Source: Adiantum capillus-veneris (Eukaryota; Streptophyta; Polypodiopsida; Polypodiales; Pteridaceae). Taken from it: DNA of 64,000 nt. Below the pieces are notes generated by a model. The model was not told the DNA's origin and did not search any database. It saw only the letters and a list, made by a program, of their open reading frames with translations. Position 1 is the stretch's first letter. The number at the start of each line of letters is the position of its first letter. Positions 54,112-64,000 of this stretch are shown here, in pieces. The stretch covers positions 57,114,753 through 57,178,752 of the forward strand of contig CM043959.1 of assembly GCA_014529385.2 (NCBI GenBank), in the 5' to 3' direction. A program made the translations under genes and the position numbers.

Positions 54112-54720
54112 TCATTTTGGAGGTAACTCTCCAAGGATTTCATTGAAAAAAAATTCTTGGAATCCATTTAGGAAATTAGACATGTCTGATTCCTCTTGAT
54201 TCCTACCATTTCCATTGGATGAAACATTAGGGTCATTTATGAACTCTTTGACAAAAATCATGTACGCAAAAATTGAGCTTTTCATAAACTTATCAAAAGT
54301 AGATGAATTTACAAGAGGTATAGTATGATCGGACTCATTAGCATCTATATACATGCTTTTCCCCCTGTAGGTGAAATAAATTCTCCTTTCAAGGAACTTC
54401 ATATTGGAATCCATGCGGATGAACCATGGTACCCCTACGATAACATCCTCACGTTGGAGAGGGGAGATGAAACAGTCCTCTTTGTCAAAGTAGCTTTGGA
54501 CATGAAGCCTCAATTTCCCAATTAAGGGAGATGGAGTCTTTTTGTCCCTTGAAAGCCCCATCGGGAGTCACAGTATCTCCCAAAGCTTGTATGCCTAGCT
54601 TAGTGGCCAACTCTGTTGATATGAAGTTGTGGATAGAGCCACGATCAAAAAGGATATAGGCATCATGCTCCCTCACCTTTCCCCAAGCATAGGAAAGGGA
54701 TTATCCTTGGCAATGAGTAT
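54112..54720 (-). pseudogene. Chromovirus 2 protease
   Basis: The active-site region reads ILFDRGSIHNFISTEL (DRG instead of DSG), followed after a frameshift at about 54530 by LRLHVQSYFDKEDCFISPLQ and VIVGVPWFIRMDSNMKF. The Ser-to-Arg change in the triplet and the frameshift make it inactive. Chromovirus 1 has a different lesion at the same triplet (DPS). Confidence 0.83.
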
Positions 54721-56276
54721 CCTCTTTTGGAGCTTCAACCATGGAAGCTCTAGGAGTTTCATTGTGTGAATTTCTTTTGAGACAAGAATGATAGCCATGT
54801 CCTTACACTCCACACTTGAAACAATTTTTGTCTTTTCAAAAAGCATCTAACTCTTCAAGAGAGAGTTTATTTTTACCTTTCTCATTGGTCTTGTTATTCT
54901 TGTTGTTGCCATAATTTCCTTGAGAAGAATTTTGAGCATTGTTCTTCCCTCTAGGTTCATTTTGATCTTTACTTTCCATGGGCTTAAAATTCCTTTTGCC
55001 CCCTTGTTGGAAACTAATTTGTGAAGCAACCAAAGTATGGTGAATCACTTCAGTGGTTGTCCTAGGCCTTTGAGAGTTTCCATACTCGGCCATATCTTTA
55101 GGTAGACCCGCACAAAATTGTTTCTTTTGTTTGGCAAAGTCTATCTTTTGGTTAGACTGTACCTTTGAGATGAAAATCCCAAAACTTGTGCACATACTTG
55201 TGGATAGACTCATTGGGAGATAGCTTCAAACTTGGCCATTTGGTAAGCACGTTTTCTTTGGTATCGCTTGCAAGAAATTGCTTCATTATGAAAACTCGTA
55301 GAGTTTTCCATGTATTTGGAGCTTCTCCATTTCCTCATAGACTAGCCCACCATTGTCGAGTAGACTTTGAAAATGCATAACTACATGACGTAGCTTGGAC
55401 GACTCCGTGAGATCAAAAGGCCGCATCAAATTGTTGGATGAAGGCCAAAACTTTGTCTCTAGCACCAAAAGGTGCCAGTATAGGTGAGAAACAAGATGCT
55501 CTTCCCTCCCTCCTTGAACTTATTAAGCTTATAGGACCTTTTCCAAGCAGCATAAGCTTTGTGATGTCCTCTCCTCTTGTCTTCTCTAGGAGAAAAACTG
55601 ATGCTTTCATCGAAAGAGGAGGAAGATGATGAAGATGGAAAAGAGGGTGACCTCTTTCTTGCCTTTTGATTCCTCTCTTCCCTCTCAAAATGAGAAGGAG
55701 AAGGACTATATGATGATCTTTTCCTCTTGGGAGGAGTTGGAGATCTTCGTTCTCTCCATCTTTGTGGAGCCACATCTTTTTAAGTGTTTGGCAATCCACT
55801 TCTTTCTCTTTCCTCTGGTTGGGACTCTACATGCAAATCATGCCCTCTCCTTTTGAATGGAGGTGCATCCTCAAGTGGATGTTGAGGCCCTTTGTATGTA
55901 TCCTCCTTTTCTCTCAGTAGAGAGAGCCTTCTTTTGGAAGTTCCTACAAGAGACCTCACACGTACTCTCTCTTCTTCAGGAGTTTGAAGAATTTGATGGG
56001 TGCAAAGTTACTGGTAAACTTCACCTTGTAGGGTGGGGTTGTGCATAATTTGTTGTTGTCTAGCAACAAGAGAACTCAAGCATAGGGGCATCATTAGTAG
56101 CACCTTCATGTGCCGCACCCATGGTTTAGAGACTATTGATTGCAAAGAGTAGTGGAGAGGGTCTGACAGTGCTCAGTTGATTATGGTTCTTGTTGAGCTT
56201 GCTAGTAGCTTAATAAGGGTTAAGCTTAAGGCAAGCCCCAAACATAATCCATTATTAAGTTTATAGTTCCCAACAG
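54721..56276 (-). pseudogene. Chromovirus 2 Gag and leader
   Basis: 54836-55213 has FCAGLPKDMAEYGNSQRPRT and a Lys/Asn-rich nucleocapsid stretch ending in EELDAF. The CCHC knuckle follows at about 54795-54835 with a stop inside it. 55413-55799 and overlapping frames hold an N-terminal part rich in Ser, Arg and acidic residues (RKRSPSFPSSSSSSSFDESI) and RHVVMHFQSLLDNGGLVYEE. A Met at 56121 is a possible Gag start. The primer site next to the LTR (56265-56276) is not recognisable. Confidence 0.75.
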
Positions 56277-57122
56277 TGTAACTCGAACTTAGTTCGTTCC
56301 AACCGGGACAATAAATCCATGTCCCACTTACCCTCTTGCAATGAATAGTTCCAACCTTTCATGGACAACCTAAGGACTTCTCTATGACTGTAACTAACTT
56401 GCAATAAACATACTTGTCCCCGGCCTCAATCCCAAGACCTCAAACACCTTCAAAGGTGGAGAGAGCTAGCAGGGAGTGAGGGAAGGGAAGGGAAAGAAGA
56501 AGTAGCATACAAGAAAGAAGCACTTTCCTCACCATAGATTACTCTTGGAGCTTAGCTTAGCATAGTAATAAAGATGGTAGAGAAGATCATCATGCCATTG
56601 ACGCTTGACTCTTGGTTGGATTTTCATTCCATAGCCAAGGGGTGTTGGTGTAGGATCTCCACTTCTCAAGCTTGGAGAAGGAGATGGCTTGTGTGCACAA
56701 CACACAATGGGGGAGTTTTTGTGTGGCTTATGGAGTATATGAGAGAGAGAGAGAGAGAGAGAATTCAATTTTGCTACTTCAAGCCTATTGGCTCAAGCCT
56801 TGGGCTAGCCAATGAATGGCTCTAGTCATAACAAGCAAGGGGTGTAGCATTTGGACAAGTGTCCTCCTTTCCCCCTTTGAGAGAAAGATCTTAATATTTA
56901 ATTGAATGTAAATTCCTATTGGACCCTTTGGTGGACTTTCCAATAGTAATTTAGGGATATTGATTCTTATTGGTTCTTTTAATGGATTTAAAAAAATGTT
57001 TAAGCTTAATTTTTTCAAGCTTGAGTCTCATTGATCAAGCATGTAGGCCATCCAATAGGATTCTGTACTATATATGAAGCAGCTTAAAATTTTCAAAGAA
57101 GGAGAGACCCTCCATGTGTCAT

Positions 57123-57825
57123 TCATTGCTTAATTTCAAAGAAAACCTTAAAGAACACTTGATTTAAAATGCAAAAGTGAAAGGTAAGTACTGACATGGT
57201 AGAAAATAAAAACACAAAGACTTCTGAGTTTGACAATGTGCAATAAAAAAGTACTCTATCTATATTCATAATATCTAGAGTCTTTTGGGAAGGCCAATAA
57301 AAAAGTACTCTACCTATATAATAATAATATTTAGAGTCTTTGGGAAGGCTATGTAGTTTTGGTCCAGCTCTGAAATGAAATTTGAAGGGCGACCACTCAC
57401 TGCTTTTGTCTTTAAAATCCATTTGAAAGGTGACTTTACTGCATTTTGAAGGCCATAAATAACTCCCCTCCATGTATTGCCCAATGAACCTCCCTTTGTA
57501 AGCCTCGTGATTGTCATGTGGAATCAATTGTCTCTATAAATTGGGAGTGTATGGATTGGTTTTGTGCCATATGATGGATGATTAATCCCCAGGTGATCAC
57601 CATTATAGTGAACCCCAAATAAACTCAATGTCAACATAAATTGACCGCCAAGTGATCCCCATGAGAATCCCAATCGAGATATGATCACCTTATGAACCCA
57701 CCTATTTCAAAGTGATCACTTTGTGACCCCAACCATCCCAAATTGATCTCTGAGTGAACACCATGTGATCCTCACCCCGTCGTTTTTGTTGTATCATTTT
57801 ACATTCTCACCTCCATTTCAAGTGA
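57123..57825. other. Insertion in LTR, no gene recognised
   Basis: A 134-codon minus frame (57123-57527) has no known motif. Bases 57580-57780 repeat GTGATC/TGATCACC/TGATCCCC words at 15-25-bp steps, a weak minisatellite. Confidence 0.4.
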
Positions 57826-57935
57826 CGTGCGATAGCTTAGTGGGAGAGTCATATACTCTAATGTGGTAGGTGGTGGTTCAAGCCGCGGAGGCTCAAACCG
57901 ATCGGAATCTTTTGATTCTTGAGAATAGACGGACA
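57826..57935 (+). mobile_element. tRNA-derived SINE-like segment
   Basis: TAGCTTAGTGGG at 57833-57844 fits the pol III A box (TRGCNNAGNNGG), and GGTTCAAGCC at 57875-57884 is close to a B box, 42 bp apart. No acceptor stem or anticodon arm folds, so it is not a tRNA gene. The 3' end is uncertain because a 185-bp tandem repeat follows. Confidence 0.5.
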
Positions 57936-58296
57936 TTCCAAATCTTTTCAAGATCATGGACTATCAATCCCACCTAACAAGGGACTGTCAAATAGTCCCA
58001 AGGTTTTGCAAGCTTGCACGGACCTTTCATGTCGTGAATGATCTCTGATTTTGGTGCTCAAAGCTTATCAGCTGTACACACATGCTCGTGTTTTGTTTGT
58101 ATGTATGTGTGTTATGATAGTCCATGATCTTTTCAAGATCATGGACTATCAATCCCACCTAACAAGGGACTGTCAAATAGTCCCAAGGTTTTGCAAGCTT
58201 GCACGGACCTTTCATGTCGTGAATGATCTCTGATTTTGGTGCTCAAAGCTTATCAGCTGTACACACATGCTCGTGTTTTGTTTGTATGTATGTGTG

Positions 58297-58301
<5 letters not shown>
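57936..58301. repeat. 185-bp tandem duplication
   Basis: TTTTCAAGATCATGGACTAT... occurs at about 57937 and again at about 58122, practically identical through GTATGTGTGTTATGA. The second copy runs straight into (GA)n at 58302-58335. Confidence 0.93.
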
Positions 58302-58339
<38 letters not shown>

Positions 58340-58355
58340 TGACCCGTTGTCTCTA

Positions 58356-58387
<32 letters not shown>
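58302..58387. repeat. (GA)n and (GT)n microsatellites
   Basis: GA run 58302-58335 and GT run 58360-58387, separated by 25 bp. Confidence 0.95.
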
Positions 58388-58388
<1 letters not shown>

Positions 58389-58547
58389 CAAAGACAGAAT
58401 CAACATACCATCATTCACTCAGGTGTTGGATCATTGCACGGAGGCCTTCCACATTTACATTACATTAATGAAGTGCAGTGAGCTCAATGATTTAGTGATG
58501 GGATTCTAGCAATTTATTGTGGATGTCATGCACGTATTGTGTGTGTC

Positions 58548-58562
58548 TGGGGGGGGGGGGGG
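58548..58562. repeat. Poly-G run
   Basis: About 14 G in a row. Confidence 0.9.
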
Positions 58563-58679
58563 GATTTCACTATTCTGAAGGTTTTTGCACTAAACTTTAT
58601 AGATTCTCTAAATTTTAATTTAGGTTCTGTGAACTTTGTAGTTTCTTTGAATTTTGGAGGTATTCTCACCTTTAATTTA

Positions 58680-58874
58680 AAATTTATGGTTGAGTGCTCG
58701 ACCTCCGTGGCCAGGGTCATGGGTTTGAGTGTAGCTAGGCGACCGCCCACACTCATAAGCATGTTTGCTTTGACTTTGGATTTGTGCGATTGGAATCATC
58801 CATGTCTCTTTTGGAGCATGGGGACGTTCACTTTTGTGCAGTAAGTGCAGCTAAAACCAAAAAAAAAAAAAAAA
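58680..58874 (+). mobile_element. Second SINE-like segment with poly-A tail
   Basis: TGGTTGAGTGC (58687-58697) resembles an A box, and GGGTTTGAGT (58721-58730) a B box at 34-bp spacing. A 16-base A run (58859-58874) closes it, as in a retroposed SINE. Confidence 0.45.
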
Positions 58875-58989
58875 GGGATAAATCTCAAAATTTATGGGTG
58901 GGATTATAGTAAACCTAGCTTTTTTCCTCCAATTGTTATGGGTGTCTTAACCTTCAAATTAAATCTTACGAGTATGTGGCCCATCCTAT

Positions 58990-59080
58990 GGATGGAGAGA
59001 GAGAGAGAGAGAGAGAGAGGATCCTTTTCTTGCACCCAACACAATCTCTTTCTTTCTTTACATTGGTCTCCCCCCCACAC

Positions 59081-59120
<40 letters not shown>
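58990..59120. repeat. (GA)n run and long poly-C run
   Basis: GA at 58995-59018, C run at 59085-59120 (about 35 C). Confidence 0.95.
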
Positions 59121-59121
<1 letters not shown>

Positions 59122-59588
59122 TCCAAGCCCTTTCCTTATGTCATGTGGAAGGGGTCTCTAAGGTGCATTAAGATAGTTGAGAAAATTTTTAGGTGGGATT
59201 ACACTAAACCTAGGTTTTTCTCGAGCACACTGATACACAATAGTTTTTCTCTATTATTCAATACTCCATTATATATTCTCATTATTATTTTAATAGTCCA
59301 ATATCTACACTCCGATACACAATATTTTTTCTCTATTATTCAATCGTCCATTATAATGGCTTGAAAAATTAGAGGAAGGAGAGGACCTTCAAGCATTGCC
59401 TTCTGGTTGAATTGCATGGCCTGTTGTATCAATGTCAAAATTGTGATGTTGTGTCCCTACTAGGTCATCCTTCTTTTTGTAGACACATTAAAGAGCCTTC
59501 AAAAACTGCATGAAGTGGTTTAGACTTTACGCAACTCCATTCTTTCCCAAGGACCTGCAATAGTCATGATCACGTGTTTGACAACGCG

Positions 59589-59783
<195 letters not shown>

Positions 59784-60221
59784 AGATTGAACAAATCCAA
59801 CGTTTTTGAACAACGGACATACTATATAGCCAAAATTGTGTTCCTGACAGCTTGCGTGTGTGTGTATATGCACATTGACACACTGTGTGTGTGTGACCAT
59901 CACTATATGTGTCACACACACACACACACATACACAGATCCCACTAGATAGAGAAAGAGAAAGAGTGAGGTGGGTCACTAGGGCCAAGACCAAGACCTAG
60001 ACTAGGGTAGTTGGTGGTGATCACACATAGGTACGATAAGCCAAGCGGTGGTTCCACAATGTACTGCAGTAACTCAATTGTGAAGTGGTGGCGAACAGGG
60101 GACAATCACTACCTACTTCCATGGGAGCACTTGGTAGTAGCAGATAGGTGCTCAAGGTAACGAGTGTACATGGGTTTTCTTCTTAGAGTGATTCCAAGGA
60201 CTACAGTTCCATTCTCCTCAC

Positions 60222-60225
<4 letters not shown>

Positions 60226-60290
<65 letters not shown>
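60226..60290. repeat. Compound (TG)n(AG)n microsatellite, second
   Basis: TG 60226-60253, AG 60254-60290. Same order and phase as 59638-59778. Confidence 0.96.
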
Positions 60291-60294
<4 letters not shown>

Positions 60295-60918
60295 AATTGC
60301 CATGCTTTTCTTCATCGCAGTAGTGCACGGGTCACATACTATTTAAGATTAATTGGGGCAACTTGGCTAGGGGACATGTGACCTTAATGCTTCAAGTGAA
60401 AAAAGTGAGGCCTACATGTGGATTGACATGTGTTCTTAACACTTTGAGTGAAAAAGGTGTGGATTTATGTTGACCTGTGAAGCTATCTCAAGGTTGGTCA
60501 TGGTTCCCACCTAAAACACCTCAAAATTGTGCATGGTTCCCACCTAATGGTCCTATGTCTAAGTTCTTTAGCACTAACCTTTGGAGTTCTTAATGAAGAT
60601 TAACCTAAGGTAAGGGCATTTCAAGTTCCATTAGGTGCACATTTCTCTTTGGTATATCATTTCCTTTTTGGAACATCTCTCCTCTCGGTCCATTGCTAAG
60701 ATAGGTATAGCAGCACATGTTAGTATTCTAACTCTTAATCCCTTTTATCTCCCCATATTAAATGATCAATTTAACATGAGAAAATCATTTGGGATATGTA
60801 GATATTAAATTTTATGAAAAAGAGTAGGAAATCATGTGTATAGATTGACTTATGATAGTTATGTGGCTTGTCATTGTGCATAACCCACTTGTTTTGAGGA
60901 TGTTGTTAAACATTAAAA

Positions 60919-61755
60919 AAATGGCCGCAAGCTATGGATGAAGAGATGGATACCCTTGATGAAAATGGAACATGGAAGTTGGTGCAATTACCAAAGGAAA
61001 AGAAGGCAATTGGATGTAAGTGGGTTTACAAAATAAAGCATAGTGTTGATGGCAATGTGAGTAGGCACAAGGCCAAGCATGTGATGCAGATCATTCATTG
61101 TAGGTGCCAGAAGAAATGTAGTGATATGCATCTATATGGATGACCTAATTGTTGAAGGTGATAATTTGGCTCAAATAGAGGGTGTACAAGCTCTATATAT
61201 GCAGGTGTTTGAGATGAAAGACTTCGGAGACTTACGATATTTCTTAGGCATTGAAATTGTTTGCATAGAAGAGGGTGTATGGCTGTCACAAAGACAATAT
61301 GCTTTGTACTTGTTGAAAAAGCATTATATGGATAATTGTAAGCCGAATGCAATGCCCTTAGATCAAAATTTGAAGTTGGGAAATGATGGGTCAAGTACTT
61401 GCAAATGCTATCATGTACAAAAAGATTATGGGTAGCTTGTTCTACTTGACTATCTCATGTCCAGACTTGATGTACACTGTTGGATTGGTGATTCACTTTA
61501 TGTAGTCTCCCAAGAAACCACACATAGATACATTAAGGCACATGTTGCGCTATGTGAGTGCTACTTTGGATTATGCACTCTTTTATATGCTGCTGTGGAA
61601 CTACATCTCTATGGTTACACATATGTAGATTGGGTTTCTAGCATGTACGATCGCAGGTCTACCAGCGGATTCATGTTTTTACTTGAGAGTGGTGCTATCA
61701 CATGGGGAGCTTGTCTTGCAAAAGGACTACGCTTTTCAATGCCTTTGCATAAATA
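60919..61755 (+). pseudogene. Ty1/copia reverse transcriptase/RNase H fragment
   Basis: 60934-61143 has the copia RT start (MDEEMDTLDENGTWKLVQLP, IGCKWVYKIKHSVDGNVSRH). About 130 residues are then missing, and 61121-61435 resumes at the catalytic site (YMDDLIVEGDN), followed by FEMKDFGDLRYFLGIEI and QRQYALYLLKKHYM. 61457-61756 is RNase H-like (VDWVSSMYDRRSTSGFMFLL, ITWGACLAKG). The order matches copia Pol. Frameshifts lie near 61100 and 61440. No LTRs were found on either side. Confidence 0.9.
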
Positions 61756-61756
61756 G

Positions 61757-62165
61757 TTGATCACATAAATACGATAAATTATCGACGTTTATCATTATTT
61801 TGAGTAGGCTTTGTGATGTTGTCGTTGAATTTGGACAAGGGCAATGGCCCAGATCATGCCAAGTGGCTGTTTGTTGGCTCTAGGAACCACATTAACACAT
61901 TAGGCTTACCAAGTAAATAGTTTATTTGATCTTTTCTTATGATTATGTATCAATATTCCTCCAAAAGTAACAAGGTGAGCAATCTGTGAAGTTAAGGGGG
62001 GATGAGAATTATGAAGCGTCGGTCGCAATGAGTGCTCACAATCGTCTTTTTTGTTGTGATTTAATATAAAATTGTGTTGTCCATTAAAACAATATAAATG
62101 AAAAATAAGTTTAAACAAAATGACATAAAGGAATCCAATCAAAAGTTAAAACAAAGAATATTTCA
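61757..62165. other. AT-rich spacer
   Basis: No gene or repeat recognised. Confidence 0.4.
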
Positions 62166-62230
62166 TCTATACTAAATAAAAGGGGGAGGGATCCCCCCCT
62201 CCCCCAAAATAACCCACGTGGCGAAAGCAT
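62166..62230 (+). mobile_element. Helitron-like 5' terminus
   Basis: TCTATACTAAATAAAAG follows an A, as plant Helitron starts do (A then TC...). A C/G hairpin, GGGGGAGGGATCCCCCCCTCCCCC, comes directly after. No CTRR end or Rep/helicase gene was found, so at most a non-autonomous copy of unknown length. Confidence 0.4.
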
Positions 62231-62676
62231 GCTAATCCAGTTGTGTGCCCTACACCTCCCGACTCACAAAGAGAGAGAGAGAGAGAGAGGCAGCAGCCGA
62301 AGGCCGCAGGCTAGACTAACAATGTTTACTTGGTAAGCCTAATGAGGTTTTGGGGTTTTGAGAGCCTACAACTAGACGCCTGGTATAATCTAGGCCATTG
62401 GACTTCACCTAAATGGGACAACCATAGAGCTTGATTTGGAAGGATATGCAAAGGTTTATGTATGTATTCTTTTTGAAGTAATGCCACATTGCCAATGAAG
62501 CATAACTCCTATAGTAAGCCTATCAAGCAAGACTATTTTCATAGAAAGAGATCGGTTTGATAAGCATAAAAAATAATAAATTAATCAGATAAAATGGACC
62601 TTTATAAAGTCCTTAAATGAAAAGACGGTTTTCACAATTTAAAATATTAAATCAAATCTAAAAGAGTCAATACTTC
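62231..62676. other. Spacer
   Basis: Contains a short (GA)n run at 62270-62289. Nothing else recognised. Confidence 0.4.
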
Positions 62677-62704
62677 ACGTCATGGGATCAAAATCCCATG
62701 ACGT
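62677..62704. repeat. 12-bp inverted repeat with 4-nt loop
   Basis: ACGTCATGGGAT, CAAA, ATCCCATGACGT: a perfect hairpin. Confidence 0.9.
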
Positions 62705-62989
62705 CCAATGCCTTTTTTAAGCATGCCAAGAAAGTCTTTAGATTGGGATCCTCACGAGTCACACGCCACATGTAAGTGATGTAACTTTCTTTGATGAAAT
62801 TTTTTATTGCAAAGCGTCACCTTTGTGTACTTTGCGTCTTTGATTGATGAAGATTGCGATGTGTACATTTCAATAGCTAGAACAACAAAAGGTAGAGACA
62901 CACTAAAAGATTTCTTAGACACGTGTATACAAAACATGACATCTTTTGTCTATTTTGAAGTCCCTTCTTACATGTCACCACCCGGTCAC

Positions 62990-63245
62990 TCTCGCATGGA
63001 CCAATCAATGTGGAGCATTGCCCATGTCATGGTTTAGATTGGTAAAAAAATGTTTAGGAGACTAAAAGGTAACCACCTATTCATCTACTGCGTGGACCAA
63101 TCATCGCAGAGCAATGTCCACATCACAATCTAGATTGGTAAATGATGCTTGAGAAATGTTTGGGAGACTAAGAAGTGAACCGTGACCAATTCATCTACAC
63201 GTGGACCAATCAACGCGGAGCAACGATCTAGATTGGTAAACTATG
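62990..63245. repeat. Degenerate tandem repeat, about 100 bp
   Basis: TGGACCAATCA-x-G-x-GGAGCA recurs at 62997, 63093 and 63202, each followed by TAGATTGGTAAA and GGAGACTAA words. Confidence 0.8.
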
Positions 63246-64000
63246 CTTGAGAAATAATGTTCAAGAAAAATTCATTTTTGAAACCATACCCTATTCCTTC
63301 CACTAAAATTTTCAAGAGATACTTTTCCAAAATTTGGCTATTTTTTACTATTTTTACATTATGTTCCTCGAAATCTAAACTGGATTTTTCCTTTCCCTCT
63401 TCCTCTCAATCGGCATTTTTGAATTGCAAAGCAACACGATTGTGAGCTAAGACACATTTCTCCCAAACACTATTGGGAGGTCAAGTCTAGACATCGAATG
63501 GATGAGGACAAGTGTACACATGAACATTAGCACACACCAACAGAGTAAGCCTTTCACATTAGGACAATCAATCACCTTCTTGTGCTAGACCCTGAAAACG
63601 AGTTTGATCTTCTTGGCAGCAAAAAGCTTTGGAGGCAAAAGAGAAAATTTCACGAGGCCTGCAGGGTGCTCCACATAGGCTCATGATGTGCTTAATACAC
63701 CATATATAATCCCTATGCACAATGTACTCAATGTTACGATTTGAAGGGCTCCGTATGTGTTGACTCCTCAAGGCACTGAGTACATTCTTTTTTGTGTTAA
63801 TACAACACTTTTACTCACAATTGTATGGCCAAAACCCCGAAAAAAATATTTGAAGGACTCCGTATTCTTCCAAAACATAGGCAAAGAATTCCATACCCAT
63901 CTAAAATGTTGCTCTTGCAAGAATTTTGTTGGAGCCTTTGCTCTAACAACCTACTTCAAGGGACACTACCACTCTCCGCTTGCCACCAACACACATTCCC
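63246..64000. other. No gene recognised
   Basis: Frames are short (62-67 codons) and lack motifs. Confidence 0.4.

Noticed and set aside
57833-57884. A tRNA gene
   Set aside because: A- and B-box words are present but no cloverleaf or acceptor stem can be formed. SINE-like instead.

Overview
The window looks like repeat-dense nuclear DNA of a land plant. The evidence is chromodomain Ty3/gypsy elements primed by an initiator-Met-type site, very large Tat/Athila-like Ty3 elements primed by tRNA-Asp, a Ty1/copia fragment, spliceosomal GT-AG introns, tRNA-derived SINE-like pieces and heavy dinucleotide microsatellites. A seedless plant such as a fern is my guess, at low confidence. I see no intact ordinary host gene. 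Almost everything is mobile DNA, nested and decayed.

Layout. 1-8250: a minus-strand chromovirus (LTR 1-989, gag-pol remains 1335-5042, LTR 5328-7068) followed by a second integrase/chromodomain fragment (7416-8250) that shares the middle LTR, so this is a tandem pair. 8251-10620 and about 13.6-16.0 kb: 5' leaders, primer-binding sites and LTR starts of two further Tat-like elements (called C and B). Between them lie CT microsatellites, a transposase-like fragment, an AAGTGCTT minisatellite and a plus-strand LTR end with a Met primer site. 16005-28266: a 12.3-kb DNA transposon with 32-bp terminal inverted repeats (29/32 matching). 28267-31270: minisatellite and extremely simple sequence (AT, GT, GA, poly-G). 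31271-32082 plus 51859-60820: a second chromovirus, split by a 19,776-bp Tat-like giant (element A, 32083-51858) with a 5-bp target duplication GTAGG. 60.9-61.8 kb: a copia reverse transcriptase remnant. 62.1-64.0 kb: a Helitron-like terminus and small repeats.

Two systems stand out. First, the 12.3-kb transposon carries, besides a multi-exon transposase-like gene, a gene whose N-terminus is a recognisable histone H3 fold. K4, A7, R8, T11 and G12 of the H3 tail are kept, but K9 is Arg and S10 is Ala. It is followed by an acidic stretch, a Ulp1-type (C48) cysteine-protease domain, a coiled coil and an RG-repeat tail, apparently one reading unit with a few nonsense changes. Arrays of imperfect hairpins with a common ACCRAGCGAATA core sit at the start of this gene and of other genes of the element.

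Second, the three Tat-like leaders each contain a perfect or near-perfect palindrome whose sequence differs from element to element but whose proximal edge is always 536-542 nt from the primer-binding site. In elements A and B it recurs in arrays with the same 283-288-bp step. In element A a second array stands directly upstream of an extra coiled-coil ORF that lies between integrase and the 3' LTR. Element A also has two retropepsin domains (one usual, one after integrase) and two tandem HHCC zinc-binding domains before the integrase core. The palindromes could be element-specific RNA dimerisation/packaging tags or binding sites for a dimeric protein. That is inference.

In the genes below, stop codons and frame changes are common, so most are marked as pseudogenes. 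Exon limits were read by eye.
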